Source: Synchiropus splendidus
Lineage: Eukaryota > Chordata > Actinopteri > Syngnathiformes > Callionymidae
Assembly: GCF_027744825.2 (NCBI RefSeq)
Contig: NC_071335.1
Coordinates: 29,192,501 to 29,256,500, forward strand
Direction: 5' to 3'
Length of the DNA stretch: 64,000 nt
Of the stretch, positions 1 to 13,372 are shown one piece after another. The position numbers and the translations under genes are program-made. Numbering within the stretch: position 1 is the stretch's first letter; every line of letters starts with the position of its first letter. The notes below the pieces were generated by a model. That model was not told the DNA's origin. It worked only from the letters and a program-made list of their open reading frames with translations, and made no database searches.

Positions 1-545
1 GAACTGAAACCCCCACCCTGTGTGAAGCCAATTCCCTGCCCACCTCTGTGTTCGGTGTTGAGAATTACAGAATGGTTTAGACCAAGCCTTTCTCGACAAA
101 ATCCTCTGGATCAACTGCGGCTCAAAATATTCTGAAGCCAAAAAGAAAGGTATCTGTGGGTAAAATAGAGAGTGAGAGGTGGTTTCCATTGGAGTCCTGT
201 GTCAGATTGTTTCGGTTATGTTCCGTATTGAAAGCTTTCCCTAATAAATGGGGCTTTCAGAATATGGTTATTTCATGTGATTTCTTTTTTATTATCTGGG
301 GAATAGCGTCGCTCCAGAGAGGCGGCAGTGGCTCATGTGATCCTCATTACACCCGCTGTAAATTCAGATGGGCTTCAGTGGCAGACAACCACGCGGTTCA
401 AATCCAATCTGCTAAGAACAGGAAACAGATGCTGCAGTTCACTCAGGCTCACCAAAATCGGACATTAGAAGATTGGATAACCGCTGGCTGGTCGGATGTT
501 TCTTCATATCTGCTGTGGCATTCGGATGTTAGGGGAGGAAATTTG
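1..545. other. Intergenic sequence, nothing recognised
   Basis: It has a short open frame on + without similarity to anything I know. A box-B-like GGTTCAAATCC lies near 395-405, but no convincing tRNA or SINE head surrounds it. Confidence 0.5.
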
Positions 546-559
546 TGAAAGCAACATGA

Positions 560-960
560 CATTATGGATCCAACTTGATGGTGATGGTGTCCAAGGAAAG
601 GGGGAGATTTTCATGGCACACACAGCCTTCCTCAGTACTGTTGCTGACCATGTCTATCTTTTATGACTACTGATGGAACGGGAGAAAGCACCATCGCACA
701 AAGCTCAAATCACCCAAGACAGGTTTCTTCAATGTGACAAAGAGTTCACTTGAATGGCTTCCACAGTCACCAGATCTGAATCCTATATGCCATTTTTAGA
801 AGTGGTGTAACGGGAGATACTTGTCATGGATGAATGGCATCACGTCAGTATGGGGGAATGCTTCCAACACCACGGTGAAGCAACGCCATGAGGAACTGCA
901 GGCAAACCTCTGCCAATAAAGAATCCTTTGAAGACATGGTTAGACTCGGGTAGTGTGCCA
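560..960 (+). mobile_element. Decayed Tc1/mariner-type transposase scrap
   Basis: At 746-799 one frame reads SLEWLPQSPDLNPICHF then a stop. This is the conserved LQWPPQSPDLNPIE block around the second catalytic Asp of Tc1-like transposases. Downstream in the same direction, ECFQHH resembles the ECFQHLVESMP block. Frames are broken on both sides, so it is a dead fossil; the boundaries are rough. Confidence 0.5.
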
Positions 961-1439
961 TGTACAGTCAGTGTGACCTTCCTCGGACCTGATGGCTGAA
1001 CAAGCTGTGCTGCGTTGACCAGAGGAATCGGAACATTTAGTGGTGACTCTGCGGGAAACGTAAAGTGTGACAAAACCAACATGTACGAAAATAACTTCAT
1101 GGCTTCATGTTAACGCAAACAAGGAGGTGCTAAGTTTGTAGTTCACCTGTACTCAGAACTGTCAGTTGAAAGAAGCGACAGAGATAACTTATGGTTGAGC
1201 ACATCATAGAAAAATAAATATTGAACCAGATTTTTATCAGTCAAGTACAGTGCCAGATGCCTCTTTTTGAGTAATCGTCATTAACTTGAGGAAAAACATT
1301 GTCCTTCCTCCAGCAGTTCTGTTCTTTACAATTACACGACTGGTCTTAACATGACTATCGACACAAAGTAAAGCAAATGTTGAACCCCGTAGTGTGGAAC
1401 ATACCGTTCCAGTTTTCTTGGATATATTCTGTGATCAGT

Positions 1440-1888
<449 letters not shown>

Positions 1889-3352
1889 TTCCTCATGCAT
1901 TTTTTCACTACAACGGTCCATTGCAGCTATGTCACTGTGTCTCAACATTCACAACATTCTACTTTTTTCAACATGTGATAATGTGCACGTGTTTGATCTG
2001 ATCCAATTCAGCTATTTGAACACGCCACACGAGTTACAATGTAGCTGAATACACCGCTTCAGGATGCAGCAAGCTAAAGTAGAGGTCGGTTGACTGAGAC
2101 TACATTTTATTGAATAGTTGATTTTATGTATTTATTTTTGTTTTCTGCCACAGTGGAGGGCAACAGAGACCGTTCTGAGATGCATCTGATCTTCAATGAG
2201 TGCCTTAACTGCATTTTCTTATCATGTTAATCATAGACACGGGTTGTTTCAAATTCCACGGCCCCACTTTTGTCGCTTCCATTTGATTCTGTTCATTTAT
2301 GGCCACAAAGCGAAGTGATCAGTGACGGTGTGAGGACAAAGTGCGCTATAAATATCACTGCAAGACAATTGTGTCAGGATGTGTTCAGATCTTCCCTCTC
2401 TAAATGAAAGCAATAGCTGCTACAAATCAAACAAAACAGCCAACAATTGAGCCCATGATTTTTGGTTCATCACAGAGCAGCCCGATCCATCTGCAGTGAA
2501 AAGGGGAACATTAAGTCGGGGAGGGGGGGAGCAGAAGCAAAACTGTGCTCTGCTCATAATGAGTTGGAGGGTGCTGGCATTCAACCCCTCTGACAATGGC
2601 CACAGACACAGATGTGAAGGAGGGAGCCAGCCAGCCGTGGCATGTGCTGCGGATGGGCAAGAATAAAGACTGAAAAACACAAGTCAACTTGATATATAAC
2701 GCTGTTAATCCCGCTGTTAAAAAGTGGTGGATGAGACAAAAAAAGGTGATGCTTGCCAACGTAGCAGGTGGATCAAATTATATTCAATTATGTCGGGTAA
2801 AAAAAAGGAGAGGAAGAATGTGGAGGGAAAAGTGGGCTGTGAATGAGGTAGCAGATAAGAGCCAAGGCAATGAGACTGAAAGAGGTTTTTGTTTGGGCAA
2901 TTTTGCATAGTGCTCTGCTATTAGTCCAGAGTATAACCCCTTCACTAAATGGCATCGGCAGCCATTTGTTAAGTACACATGCTCACACCCACCTACATGC
3001 GGAGATGACAAAGCGTTATCTTGTCTGTCCTCCCAGCTCCCATCTTTTACCTCTTCCTCACAAGCGGCTGCCAAATCAGATGGACGTGCAGACGAATGTG
3101 TAAGGCAGCGGGATGAATATGCCTCAACGTATCCTTATCAATCTTATGCAACATTGTGCAAGAGTGTGACCATTCTGGAGCAACAGTGGCTGCTGGGATA
3201 AGTAGGACCCAAACTGGCAGGAATCACTGAGGTTTCCGTCGCTTCTGCTTGGCCTATTTTCCCTCTTTTATTCTAATAATCTTGGGGTTTTCTTGCCAAA
3301 TGCTGGGATTAACGGTGAATGAACTTCTGGAAAAGTGGACTCAACAAAAATA
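1889..3352. other. Intergenic sequence, nothing recognised
   Basis: Mixed-composition sequence with no coding frame longer than chance and no repeat I recognise. Confidence 0.5.
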
Positions 3353-3745
3353 TCTTCTTCTGCCGCTTATCCCGGGTCGGGTCGCGGAGGCAGCATTCGG
3401 AGCAAGGAAGCCCAAACTACCCGATCCGCACAAACCTCCTCCAGTTCTTCCCGGGGGATCCCGAGGCGTTCCCGGGGGAACTGCAACCTTATCGTGGTGG
3501 GGGAGTTTGTGTACCTCCAATGATCCTAGGATCATTGGAGGTACACAACCCCTGGAGCCAGGCCTGGAGTTGGGGCTCGAATGCGAGCACCTGGTTGCCA
3601 GGCCTCCGCCCATGGGGCCTGGTCGGGCCTAGCGCAAAAAGACGTCCTTCCTGTGGACCCACCACCCGCAGAGGGAGTCATAGGGGTCGGGTGAAGAGAG
3701 GACTCGGTGGCAGTCAGGGGCAGGGAACCCGACGACCTGGTTCGT
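3353..3745 (+). mobile_element. Internally deleted LINE 5' fragment (Rex1/L2-like teleost repeat)
   Basis: GC-rich sequence starting cttctgccgcttatcccggg, with gggggatcccgaggcgttcc, atcgtggtgggggagtttgtg and ggagccaggcctggagttgg. I recognise these as blocks of a very common teleost LINE leader region that precedes the endonuclease ORF. The blocks are in the expected order, but the part between ccaatgatcctagg and cctggagccagg is missing and replaced by an inverted copy (see the palindrome entry). Family naming is from memory. Confidence 0.6.
3507..3548. repeat. Perfect 42-bp palindrome at a repeat deletion junction
   Basis: Twenty-one bases on each side of the central CCTAGG are exact reverse complements (left arm ends ccaatgatcct, right arm begins aggatcattgg). 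There is no spacer. It sits inside the LINE fragment at the point where internal sequence is lost. Confidence 0.95.
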
Positions 3746-6700
3746 GTGAACATCTTTGTTTATGTTCATGCTAATTCATATAAAATAACTGTAACTTTAC
3801 ATGCCAAATAGCGCAGTTACATATCGTATTGGAAAGTAAATAAAAAAGGAATGTATGGATCTGACTTAAATGAAATTATGAATGAAAGCGCAAAGCATTT
3901 ACCCGGCGTACATTTCTCACACTAGTACTTTAAAGAATAATACAGATTTATATTGTGGGATTCTGCTACCGCTTTTAATTTTTGTCAACAGATGAAACAC
4001 AGTTATGACTGGCTTCAAAAAGTGGCCAAATAGTTTATTAATGTATTTATTTTTGACATTCAAAGTTGCTGAATTTACACGCGTATTGTCACGCGGCACA
4101 ACCGTGGAGACGTGCTCTGCAGCGAGACTGTATTGCCGACTCTCAATATGTCCCTATATAAATTATTAAATTTCCATGGTGTAACTGAGGTAAATAGTTC
4201 CTCATTTGTAAACAACACTCACTACAAACTTGTGTCGAGGTTCTGAGCTCCAGGTCCTTGCAGCTCATCGTGCCTGGACGGCCCTAGTCACAGGTGGACT
4301 GAGCATTATTATAGCGTCCCGTCATGTGGGGCATGGCCAGAGAAAAACATCACTGCCGCTGCAAATCGGTTTTCTATTATCTAGCATATCACTCTGTGGA
4401 GTACTGGCAAATTGGCTTCAGTGCTACAGCTTTAGGTGCCCTGCAGTTCCCTGCCAAATGTGCTATGATGCTTCAGCTGGGTAATACTGGACGTCTCTGG
4501 ATCACTCAATCCAATGCACTAGGTTATAGTTGGTGCATTCAAAGTTTAAACTAAACTAGAAAAATATCTCCTTTTTTTTCAGGACCAGCCCAAACAATTC
4601 TGAACTGGCTTGACTATATATTTGGGCACTTTTCCCCATTGTTTGTGGTGTCAAATATCAAATGACATTGTGTTATAGCTGAGGGCTTGAGGACACTAAA
4701 TTTCTTAGTGTCTAGCTGCGTATGGTGAAGCACTTCCAGGTGAAAAAAAAATCATTTATAAGTGATGAAGTGCGGAATTGCGATTAATATTTCCTCTGGC
4801 CAGAATGGAAATTAAAGGTTTGTTTTTGTGTGCTTCAGTATCTACAGTATGTGTAACAATTGTTGACAGTATACATGTGTTTCAAATGGGGAATTCAGGA
4901 TTCATATGTTAGTAAAGTTGACTGTGATGAAGTCAGCGTCAAACAAACTTGAACTGTGAATTTGGTGTGAAATAGTGACTTTGTTTCAAGCCCTAGCATC
5001 ACAGGTGAATGATCAATCCCTGAGGTTCAGCCCCACATGAAGATTCTTACTATTGTGGAGAGTGAAAGTATCATGGGAATCAGAAAGTATCTTGACATGA
5101 CAAAAGCATTGGCGTCATATCGGCATGTAGTAGTTGTAAAACTTCCCTTTGTTCTCAAAACATAGCGCTCAAGGCAGTATGCTATAGTCGGACTACAACC
5201 ATAACAACAAATAAATATGTTTTCTCACCAGTGTTTATACCCTGCTATTACCACACATCCACGTATTAGCTTGAAAAGTATTTGAACAAAGACGCAAATG
5301 AATGGTGCTTCATCGTAGCACCAGACCTTATGGGTGCTCCCTGCACTGCTGTCTGAAGTGCTTAATAAGAATCCCCACAGTCAGATGGACTGGTGTTCCT
5401 ATAGTGAGCAGCCCGCGGGGATACACACACTCAGACATCCACCCACATTATCACAGGCTCGCATGGAACCCTGAGAGCCTTGTCATCACAGTGAGCAGGA
5501 CCTGCTGGCCTATTGTAGCTTCCTGTGGCACTGGGATAACCTCTTATCCCTGACAAACACACAACACACAGCAGGCAACTTGAAGCCTGAAACACACAGA
5601 CGAGCACCGCATAGTCTGCCCTAAGCCTTGTAAGTCTTCTTGAATTGTTTTTTTTTTTTTGCACCATGCAAACTCATCAGCTCTCATTTTAATCACAGTT
5701 GTAACCCGCTCTTTCTCGGCCTACCCCCGTCCTTTTCATTTTCTCTCCTAAGCTCCGCTAACATTCATCTTGCTAATGCGCCATCATCCGAGCGCCACCT
5801 CTCACCCCCTGCCATCCCTTCAGAGACGACTTCTCAGTGGCTTCTGCTCTCCTATTCACACTTCTTGTCCCCATGTATTCATGGACATCCCTGATGGAGT
5901 GGGGAGTCTTTGTCAGCGGGTCAGCCTCTTGTCACCCCCCTGTGACCCAATAGTCTAGTCACACACCCGTATAGGCGTCCGCACACACAGGGGGCTTCTC
6001 ATTTGCCATATGGCATGTGCAATGACGTGCTAACAAAAGGGCGCTAAAGAGGTGTCAGAGAGCTTTATGTGTGGGGGTGTGTGTCCTGCATCAAAAAAAA
6101 AAAAAGGCTAAGCAGCCTAGCGCTGCGACGGGTGCAATAGATGAAATTGATTCCTGCCTTTGCAGCGGCACTGGAAACAAAGGCAGGCAGAGGGGGCTTT
6201 TCTTACGTCGTCAAACTCATTGGCTCAATGAAGAAAAATGAGAAGAGGCCTGATTTGGAGCACAATAGGGACACACTTGATGGAGTGTTGAGCAATTCAG
6301 ATCCATCTCCATTGCCGGACCGGATTTGTCTTTATGACAACGTCATCATCATCATTGCGGTGCTGTCAGTGCTTCTGCGATTTGTCAACATCTTGTTGTC
6401 ATCATTTCCATTCCCTTGAGCACGAATATTCCAGTGGATTCGGGCATGCTGGACTTTCCCTCTGCTTTGTATTGTCACGCACCCGTGGAATTGCTAAGTA
6501 TTTTTTTATTATGAGGCACGTTTTTTTTTTCACTGAATCACATTGACACAGCATAGTAATTGAACATTTTGTCATGTTCTTATTCCAAAATTCCAAAATG
6601 GAATCGCTTGAAAGAATGACAAAATCTGTGCTCTTCACTTGGTATATGATGTTGCAAGAATAAGATTAGGATGTAAAGACTTAAACTGTTTTTTTCCATC

Positions 6701-7609
6701 CATCCGGAGATATAACTTCAACCGAAGCACTGCCTCTCAGTGAGTAGAGGTGATGTGTTATTGGCCGATCTCTTCTCTCAGTTTTTGTGCACGATGACTG
6801 TTAAAAATCCTGAAAATTCAAAAGGAAAAAAAGTTCAGATTTGCCCTTTTGCATTTATTCATTGAACTCTTGACCACACAACAGGAATTCTCTGCATTTG
6901 TAATATGAATATTTTCAATTCAATTTCGATTTTTTCCCCCCGCAGTTTAATAGGTCAGTCGGGTTAATAGAAAATACTTTACTCATATTCAGCGTGACAT
7001 AATTAATGTCTCAGTTCAGACAGTCAGGGGTTAATTCTTGTATTAATAAGTAATGCAACTGCTATTTAGAGGGTTGTAGTTGACACTTCAGGGTACAAAC
7101 ACTACAGTACAGGTGGGTTCAGCGATGTCTTTTTCCAGGAGTTGTTGATCATTTATTGTCTAAAATAACATTAGTGCCTATACAGATAGCTTCCCTCTCT
7201 GTTTTCTGCGATTCTCTGCAATATAGCTCAAAGGTGAGAAAAGGGCTTCACGCTGATATAGTGTGACACTGCCCTCAAAACCTTCGCACCACAAAGATTT
7301 GAAGCCACAAGAAACAGTCCCTACTTTGCATGAAGAAATGGTAGGCGTTCTTCTACATTGTGAATATGGAAAAATGAACATATATATACTTATTTAAAGA
7401 TTGACAATTAGTTTTACAAAACCCAATCTCCATATTCAGGGAACACCTTACCAAGTCACCAACTCCTCCATCTTAACTGGCAGTATCTTCCTAGTCCTGG
7501 GTGTCTCCCTCATGTCCAAATCATCTGGGCTGTTAAACGTTGCCTTCACACTGCAAAGATACAAGTGAAATGGAACCCAAGTGTTTGTAGTTTTCTGGAA
7601 AGCAACTAG
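3746..7609. other. Intergenic sequence, nothing recognised
   Basis: AT-rich non-coding sequence with short homopolymers (A run at 6092, T run at 5646). Short open frames here have no recognisable domain. Confidence 0.5.
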
Positions 7610-8265
7610 ACTCAAAGTGGACAGGTGAAGTTACAGGATGCGGAGATAAAGAAGGTGGGGGATTTGAAGCACTTAGGCTCAACTGTCCAGGGCGATGGAG
7701 GGTGTGAGAAAGAGGTGAAGAAGTGGGTGCAGGCAGGATGGAATCGTTGGAGAAAAGTGTCAGGTGTGATGTGTGACAGAAGGGTGTCGGCAAGGATGAA
7801 AGGGAAGGTGTACAAAAGGGTGGTGAGCCCAGCAATGTTGTATGGTTTGGAAACAGTGGTACTGAGGAAGAGCTGGAGGTAGCAGAGATGAAGATGCGGA
7901 GGTTCTCTCTGGGAGTGAGCAGGATGGATAGGATCAGGAAGCAGTGTATCGGTGGGACAACACATGTGCTCAGGTGTTTAGGAGACCAAGTCAGAGAGGC
8001 TAGATGGAGATGGTTTGGACATGTACAGAGGAGAGAGAGCCAGTACATTGGTAGGAAGATGTTGAGGTTGGAACTGCCAGGCAGAAGGTGGAGAGGAAGG
8101 CCAAAGAGGAGATTGATGGAGGTGGTGAAGGAGGACATGAGGTTTGAGAGAAGAGGAAGCAGAGGACAGGGTGAGATGGAGGAAGATGATCCGCTGTGCC
8201 AACCCCTAAAGAGAGAAGCCAAAAAGAAAAGAAGAACAATTAGACTCAAAATGCACCAACAGAGT
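7610..8265 (+). mobile_element. 5'-truncated, frameshifted RTE-like LINE (reverse transcriptase C-terminus)
   Basis: The frame from 7625 reads EIKKVGDLKHLGSTVQ, then EVKKWVQAGWNRWRKVSGVM and CDRRVSARMKGKVYKRVV, then SPAMLYGLETV. After a frameshift near 7870-7885 the frame through 7888 reads MKMRRFSLGVSRMD, RWRWFGHVQRRES and GRRWRGRPKRRLMEVVKEDM. This is the C-terminal region of a teleost non-LTR reverse transcriptase that I take to be RTE-like. The 3' end (cgctgtgccaacccctaaag and an A/G-rich tail) is the expected LINE terminus. It is a dead copy. Confidence 0.85.
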
Positions 8266-11200
8266 CAGACAGAAAGAAATATCTGAAGCTACAAATGACA
8301 CGGTTAAATAAATGGAACCAATGCTGATGTTCTCTGCTGTTTGCTGGACAGTAAGGTAGCGTACATCCCATTAACCGTGTCGTAAGATGTGTGACTTTAT
8401 TTTCTGTACATGAGATTGAACATTTTTCCATTCAATTTACTGAGCAAATCTACTGTCCGAATTTCTGACAGTATTTCCACAAGCATACAGCTATTTAGAC
8501 AGGCGCAACAAAACCGACCTTTGAGTCAACTGAATAACCTCCATTATAAACCACTCACTCCAGGCCTGCCGTGTCCCATATAATCCAAGACTGCAATTAC
8601 CAGGCTGCTCCTCACGTAACCCACGCTTAACCCTGCTGCGTTCTGCAACCTCCACTTCCTGTCCTAAGTACTGGCGAAAATTGTTCCCTCCCACGTAGTC
8701 CCAAGGACTACTTCATACACACAAGGTTTTATAAAGCATTTCTGGTCTGGTTTCAATTAAGCTCAGAGCACAAAAACAGCTTTGTTTCAAAAAAAAAAAA
8801 AAAAAAGTATCACTCTAACTGCTTGTCTTGGCTTTGACCATCGAAACACCATTGGACTCTGGCACTGCTCTAAAGTTCCATTCCTTCTCACAATAGAGCA
8901 GAATCTTTGGAAAGTCACTTGCGCAGAGTTTCCAGTCCATCTATCTTTATCCTCTACACACTCTCCGTTGGCAGCCACATCCGGCCATACCATCACATTC
9001 TCTGGCTTCAAATGTAAAATCCCTTTATCAGCCACCAATGTGGAAAACATTTGATCTGGACCTCACCTTTGAAGCTCGCATGAAACGTTCCATAGTCTCT
9101 GCCCGGTAAGCTAAGCTGCGGACGCACGCCATTGTCTTCCATGTCTGACTGCTGACAGCCGCTCATCACAAAGAGGTCTTCAAATAAGGAAATGCACTGG
9201 CAGGATCCTAGTGCGAGGATGGAAGTATGGGCTCTTTACTCAATTCAATCCATTAACCTCCACCATCTGCTTCATCCTGCCACCAAAATATCCACATCTT
9301 TCTGCTGCTGCCTCCTGGCCGCCATCTCCTTCCTTATTTGCCAAGTGGTGCATCTACGGTGCGGCGTTCATTACGCTCTCACGAGTTGTTTTAATCATTA
9401 CAGGTTAATTAACTTCTCAGTTGTAGCCACGACTTATGGGAGAGTGAGCCGCGACGGCAGGGAGGCCCGGCAGAAAGACACGTATAATTAAGTAGAGTGA
9501 AAATGAGCGCGCCAGAGAAATTAGCAAAAAAAAAAAAAAGCTTTTGGACTTGAAAGGTTTTTAAGGATAAGTCGATTTGATAAAAAGAGAGGGGGGGAAG
9601 AGAGAGGGAGAGAGAGAGAGAGAGGTGGCGGGATGAGATAAATAAGAGCTATGGAAAATAATAAAGCTTGAGTTGACAACAAACGGATCAACTCAAAGAG
9701 AGATAGACGGTCCTGGCGAGACTCGCAAAAGGGGGGAGATGGACGAATGAAAGCGCAACAGAAAAGAAACTCCGAAAAAGAAAGTAAGTGCAGAGCCGGA
9801 GAGAAATAATGAGACTCCCTTACCTCCCACAAAGCCCTCCATGTCTGCAACCCCCACTCTACCCTACAATCCCTCCACCCCCCCCATTTGAATCTCCTTT
9901 CCCCTGCTTTCTCTGTGGCTCTTCCTTTCATGCTGTCACCCAGTAGCTCCCTGAATAGCCTTTTATTATTCAACAGCCTGGGCAGGTCGAAGGGTCACTG
10001 CATGGCCCACCACCCTGCCACCAGCTAACATCCAAACATACACACGCTCTCTCAAACAGGACTTTGCATGCATTTCCATGCACTCACAAAAGGCAACTAT
10101 TTGTGGACACAAACAGAGAACAGCAAGCGTGAGGCCGGCGACACACAGGTAGCCGTGATAATTTAAGTCAGAATGACAATGTGACAGAACGTAATGCATT
10201 CTTTATAACATCTGTCCTCCCTTTGTTGGTCTCCTATATCTACCAAGGCTTCTGTGGAGCTGGGAGGTAACACCGTGGCATTTTTCAAGTGTGTTCTCAT
10301 CTGTCAAACTCCTGGCTGTTGAGGTAGATGTGTTTGCGTGTGCCAGCAGGGAGACAGAGATAGTGCTAACATGGAGCTATCGGCTCTATCTTATCTGCTA
10401 CACAGCCAGAAGCAAGGATAGGAGCTAATTGGAAACTGCCAGATGCACGGTAGACTGACGAAACAATGAACAGGAGACAAAAGTGGGGACAGGTGGAAGG
10501 AATGTCAGTGGAAAGCGGCAAACGGTAACAGAGATGTGGAAATTGCAGCAAAAGCAGTATAAACAAGATAAAAAGAAAGTGAAGCTTTTCAGAAGAATCA
10601 CATCAATTGTGCTGGCTCCGTGTGGTCCGACACTTTTCTGTCAGCATTATGAAGAGAGGAGACTCTCAAAAAAAAAAAAAAAACATCTATGAATGTGTAT
10701 TTCACGTGGATGTGTTGGTAGAAATGTTTGGCTTTAAGGAGTTCATTAAAATGGCTGTGCGATGTGGCATTCAAGGTTACAAACTAAGCAAATCTATTTA
10801 CACTTAAATTTCCTTTCAGGCTGTATGTGGTTCTTGTTAGCACACCTTCACTCCATTACACTGTGTTTCCATCTTTCGCTCTCTGCTTTTGAAGAGACCT
10901 TTGGGAGTCTGCTCCTCAGCTAAATGTTCAAACATGCTTCACAAAAAAAAAAGGCCTTCCTTTCAGGTTGCATTTTATTAAGGACGGACTGGCTCCTCTA
11001 AGAAATAATTGCTTGTTTTGTGTGTGCAACCGATAAGAGACAGCATGGGGGAAAAAAGATTCTGTTTCCAGAGCCGAGCGATCAAGATAAACATTCACTT
11101 ACTGACTAATGGGGATTGACAGTGAAGGTACAGTAGGTGAATTGACATGTGTACAGTGGTTGTCAATGTATGACAGTCGGCTAATTTAGCGCAAACAAAG

Positions 11201-12809
11201 AAAATGGGCAAAAGCAGAATGGCTGAACTTCAATATATGTTTCAAAAGAGAGCGTCAAAACATTACAAAGCAAATACGTTATTGATCCATGAAAGCCTAT
11301 TCATGCTTAACGTTACGTATGGACTCACTTTTCCAGAAAGTGTACGGAACAAACTGAGCAGCATAACGGAAACCGTGGGGGGCAGTGTTGCTGTTACCGA
11401 TACGTAGCTCTAACACAAAGAAATTTTCCACTCTCCATTCACGATATATTTAGCCGCCTCACCGACCACCTCACCTGCTGCCTCTGTTTCATCTTTTGTG
11501 TACAAGGTATATTACCAATACTACTTCCACAGTCGCCATGCTTGTTTTGGACTTTGTGGTGGTCATAAAGTTTTGACTCCGGGCTGCTCACCCTGGTGGA
11601 CAGCTATACCACCAACAAAGCATGGAATTATGTGGTCAGTAACTTGGGGCATAAATGGGCCTTTAAAGTGGCTTCTCTTTAGCGATACAGTTGAGAAAGG
11701 AGCTCAGTTGTTAGGTTGAGACTCGGAGTAGAATAGCTGCCCCCACATCTAAAGAGAAGCCAGTTGGGAGGCAAGGGGCAGTCACTGCTCACCGCTGGCT
11801 TGTATCATTAGTTGGAGTTAAATAGCAGGCATTAACAAGTAAGAATCCAATCGTGTTAAAAAAAAAAAAAAAAAAAAAAATGTTCTCTTACTTATTGCCA
11901 AGAGAATGAGGAATTAGATTGGCTGAAATTGCATGTAAAATGTCATACGTATGCACGTCCCCGCCATCAATCTTTCATTACTGCACATGGTTTTACAGAT
12001 TGTGTCAATTCCCTACCTCTGGTTATCAAACCAGTCATCCATTGCAAGTTTTTCCTCCCGTCATCTCTCACTTCACTTCCTGAGCTGATGCCAATTTTCT
12101 GTTTGGTTTCTGCTGCAGATCCCCAGCGTGACGGTAAAACACCACATTCATCGTTCTCCCACGACACACTCCTTTCCATGTGTACGGTGGATTTCTACAC
12201 ATTTAAAATAATATTGCAGCCCAAACGTCACCACAATAAATCGGAATGGACTTTGCCTACATTACGATTAAATCCTCCCCGACAGAATTATTTTCGGAGG
12301 ACTGAATCAGCCAACTTTTTAAGTAATGGGTGCTCATACATACACATACATAAACGGGAACCTGACCTAAATACAAACTGTACTCACACTCCAGTCTTCG
12401 CCGAAAAAATCAATCAGTTGTGTTTTCATTAAGCAGCGGTGAGAAATTGAGTGGCTATAGAAGAGGACAGGGCATTTTTAACCATCCACATCTGACAGGC
12501 CAAAGGCTTCGCCCCAAAAGCCTCCATCCTTCTATGCTCTCCCTTTATTTCCTCCTCTCGAGTCTTTCGATTCTCTTTGTTAACTCTGTAGTCCAAGTCC
12601 ACTTGAACCACTATTTTCTTCACATCAGTCTCAGGTCAACAAGCCATTTCTCTGCAGTCCATAAGCAGCAGATTTCCATATGTACATCCTACGTCCAACA
12701 CTTACACAGTGATGGGCGTGTGAGTCTTCATGAAACTGTTCAAATCCAAACATGTTTGGCCAGTGTGTGCCATCTTCTGTGCTCTGAAAATGTGTCATGA
12801 AGCCTATCA
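8266..12809. other. Intergenic sequence, simple runs only
   Basis: No gene seen. It contains A runs at about 8790-8806 and 11860-11880 (21 bases) and a GA-rich stretch at 9588-9625. The open frames have no recognisable similarity. Confidence 0.5.
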
Positions 12810-12967
12810 CTAGTGATGGGTAGTTCGGCTATCACGAAACAGTATTGCTGCCCTAGGTTTAGAAATGATGTGAGGTTTCATTGAATTACTGGTTAAAAAT
12901 CCAAGCATTTTACGGTCCCATGTGAAAATCTGGATACTGTTTCATGAAAACTCACCAACCCATCATA
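12810..12967. mobile_element. Short inverted-repeat element, copy 1
   Basis: It starts ctagtgatgggtagttcgg and ends ctgtttcatgaaaactcac then caacccatcat, so the ends are imperfect inverted repeats. At 158 bp it is shorter than the other copies and lacks the internal CTCF-like core. Confidence 0.8.
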
Positions 12968-13041
12968 ACCCGAACCCAGTGACAGAAGTGTTGTTATGGC
13001 TTTGGTCGCTTCTTCTCTTCTCAATGACAGTGTTCATACCA

Positions 13042-13372
13042 GGTCAGAATCAGAATCAGAATCACATTTTTTTCCATGGTCAGTGAGGATCCCACCAACT
13101 AGGAACGTTCTTCGGAATAAAATAAAATAAAATAAAATAACAACAAGGCTGTTCACGAATTCAACAGTCTGACGGCCGAGGGGAAGAAGCTGTTGCTGTG
13201 ACAGGAGGTTCTGGTCTGGATGGACCGTAGCCTCCTGCCAGAGGGAAGAGGAACAAACAGTCTATGTCCAGGGTGAGAAGGGTCGGCTCTGATCCGACCT
13301 GCACGTCTCTGGGTCCTGGAGACATACAGGTCCTGAAGAGGTGGCAGGTTGCGACCGATCACTTTCTAAGCA
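13042..13372 (-). mobile_element. 3' end of an L2/CR1/Rex1-like LINE
   Basis: The minus-strand frame 13362-13153 reads PPLQDLYVSRTQRRAGRIRA, then DPSHPGHRLFVPLPSGRRLR and SNSFFPSAVRLLN. This is the conserved C-terminal tail of L2/CR1-type reverse transcriptases (HP...F.LLPSGRRYR...NSFVPSAVRLLN). It is followed on the minus strand by a TTTTA repeat and a terminal gattct repeat, typical 3' features of this clade. It is 5'-truncated. Confidence 0.85.

Noticed and set aside
315..405. Possible tRNA or tRNA-derived SINE head (box-B-like GGTTCAAATCC)
   Set aside because: The A box does not fit and no cloverleaf can be drawn.
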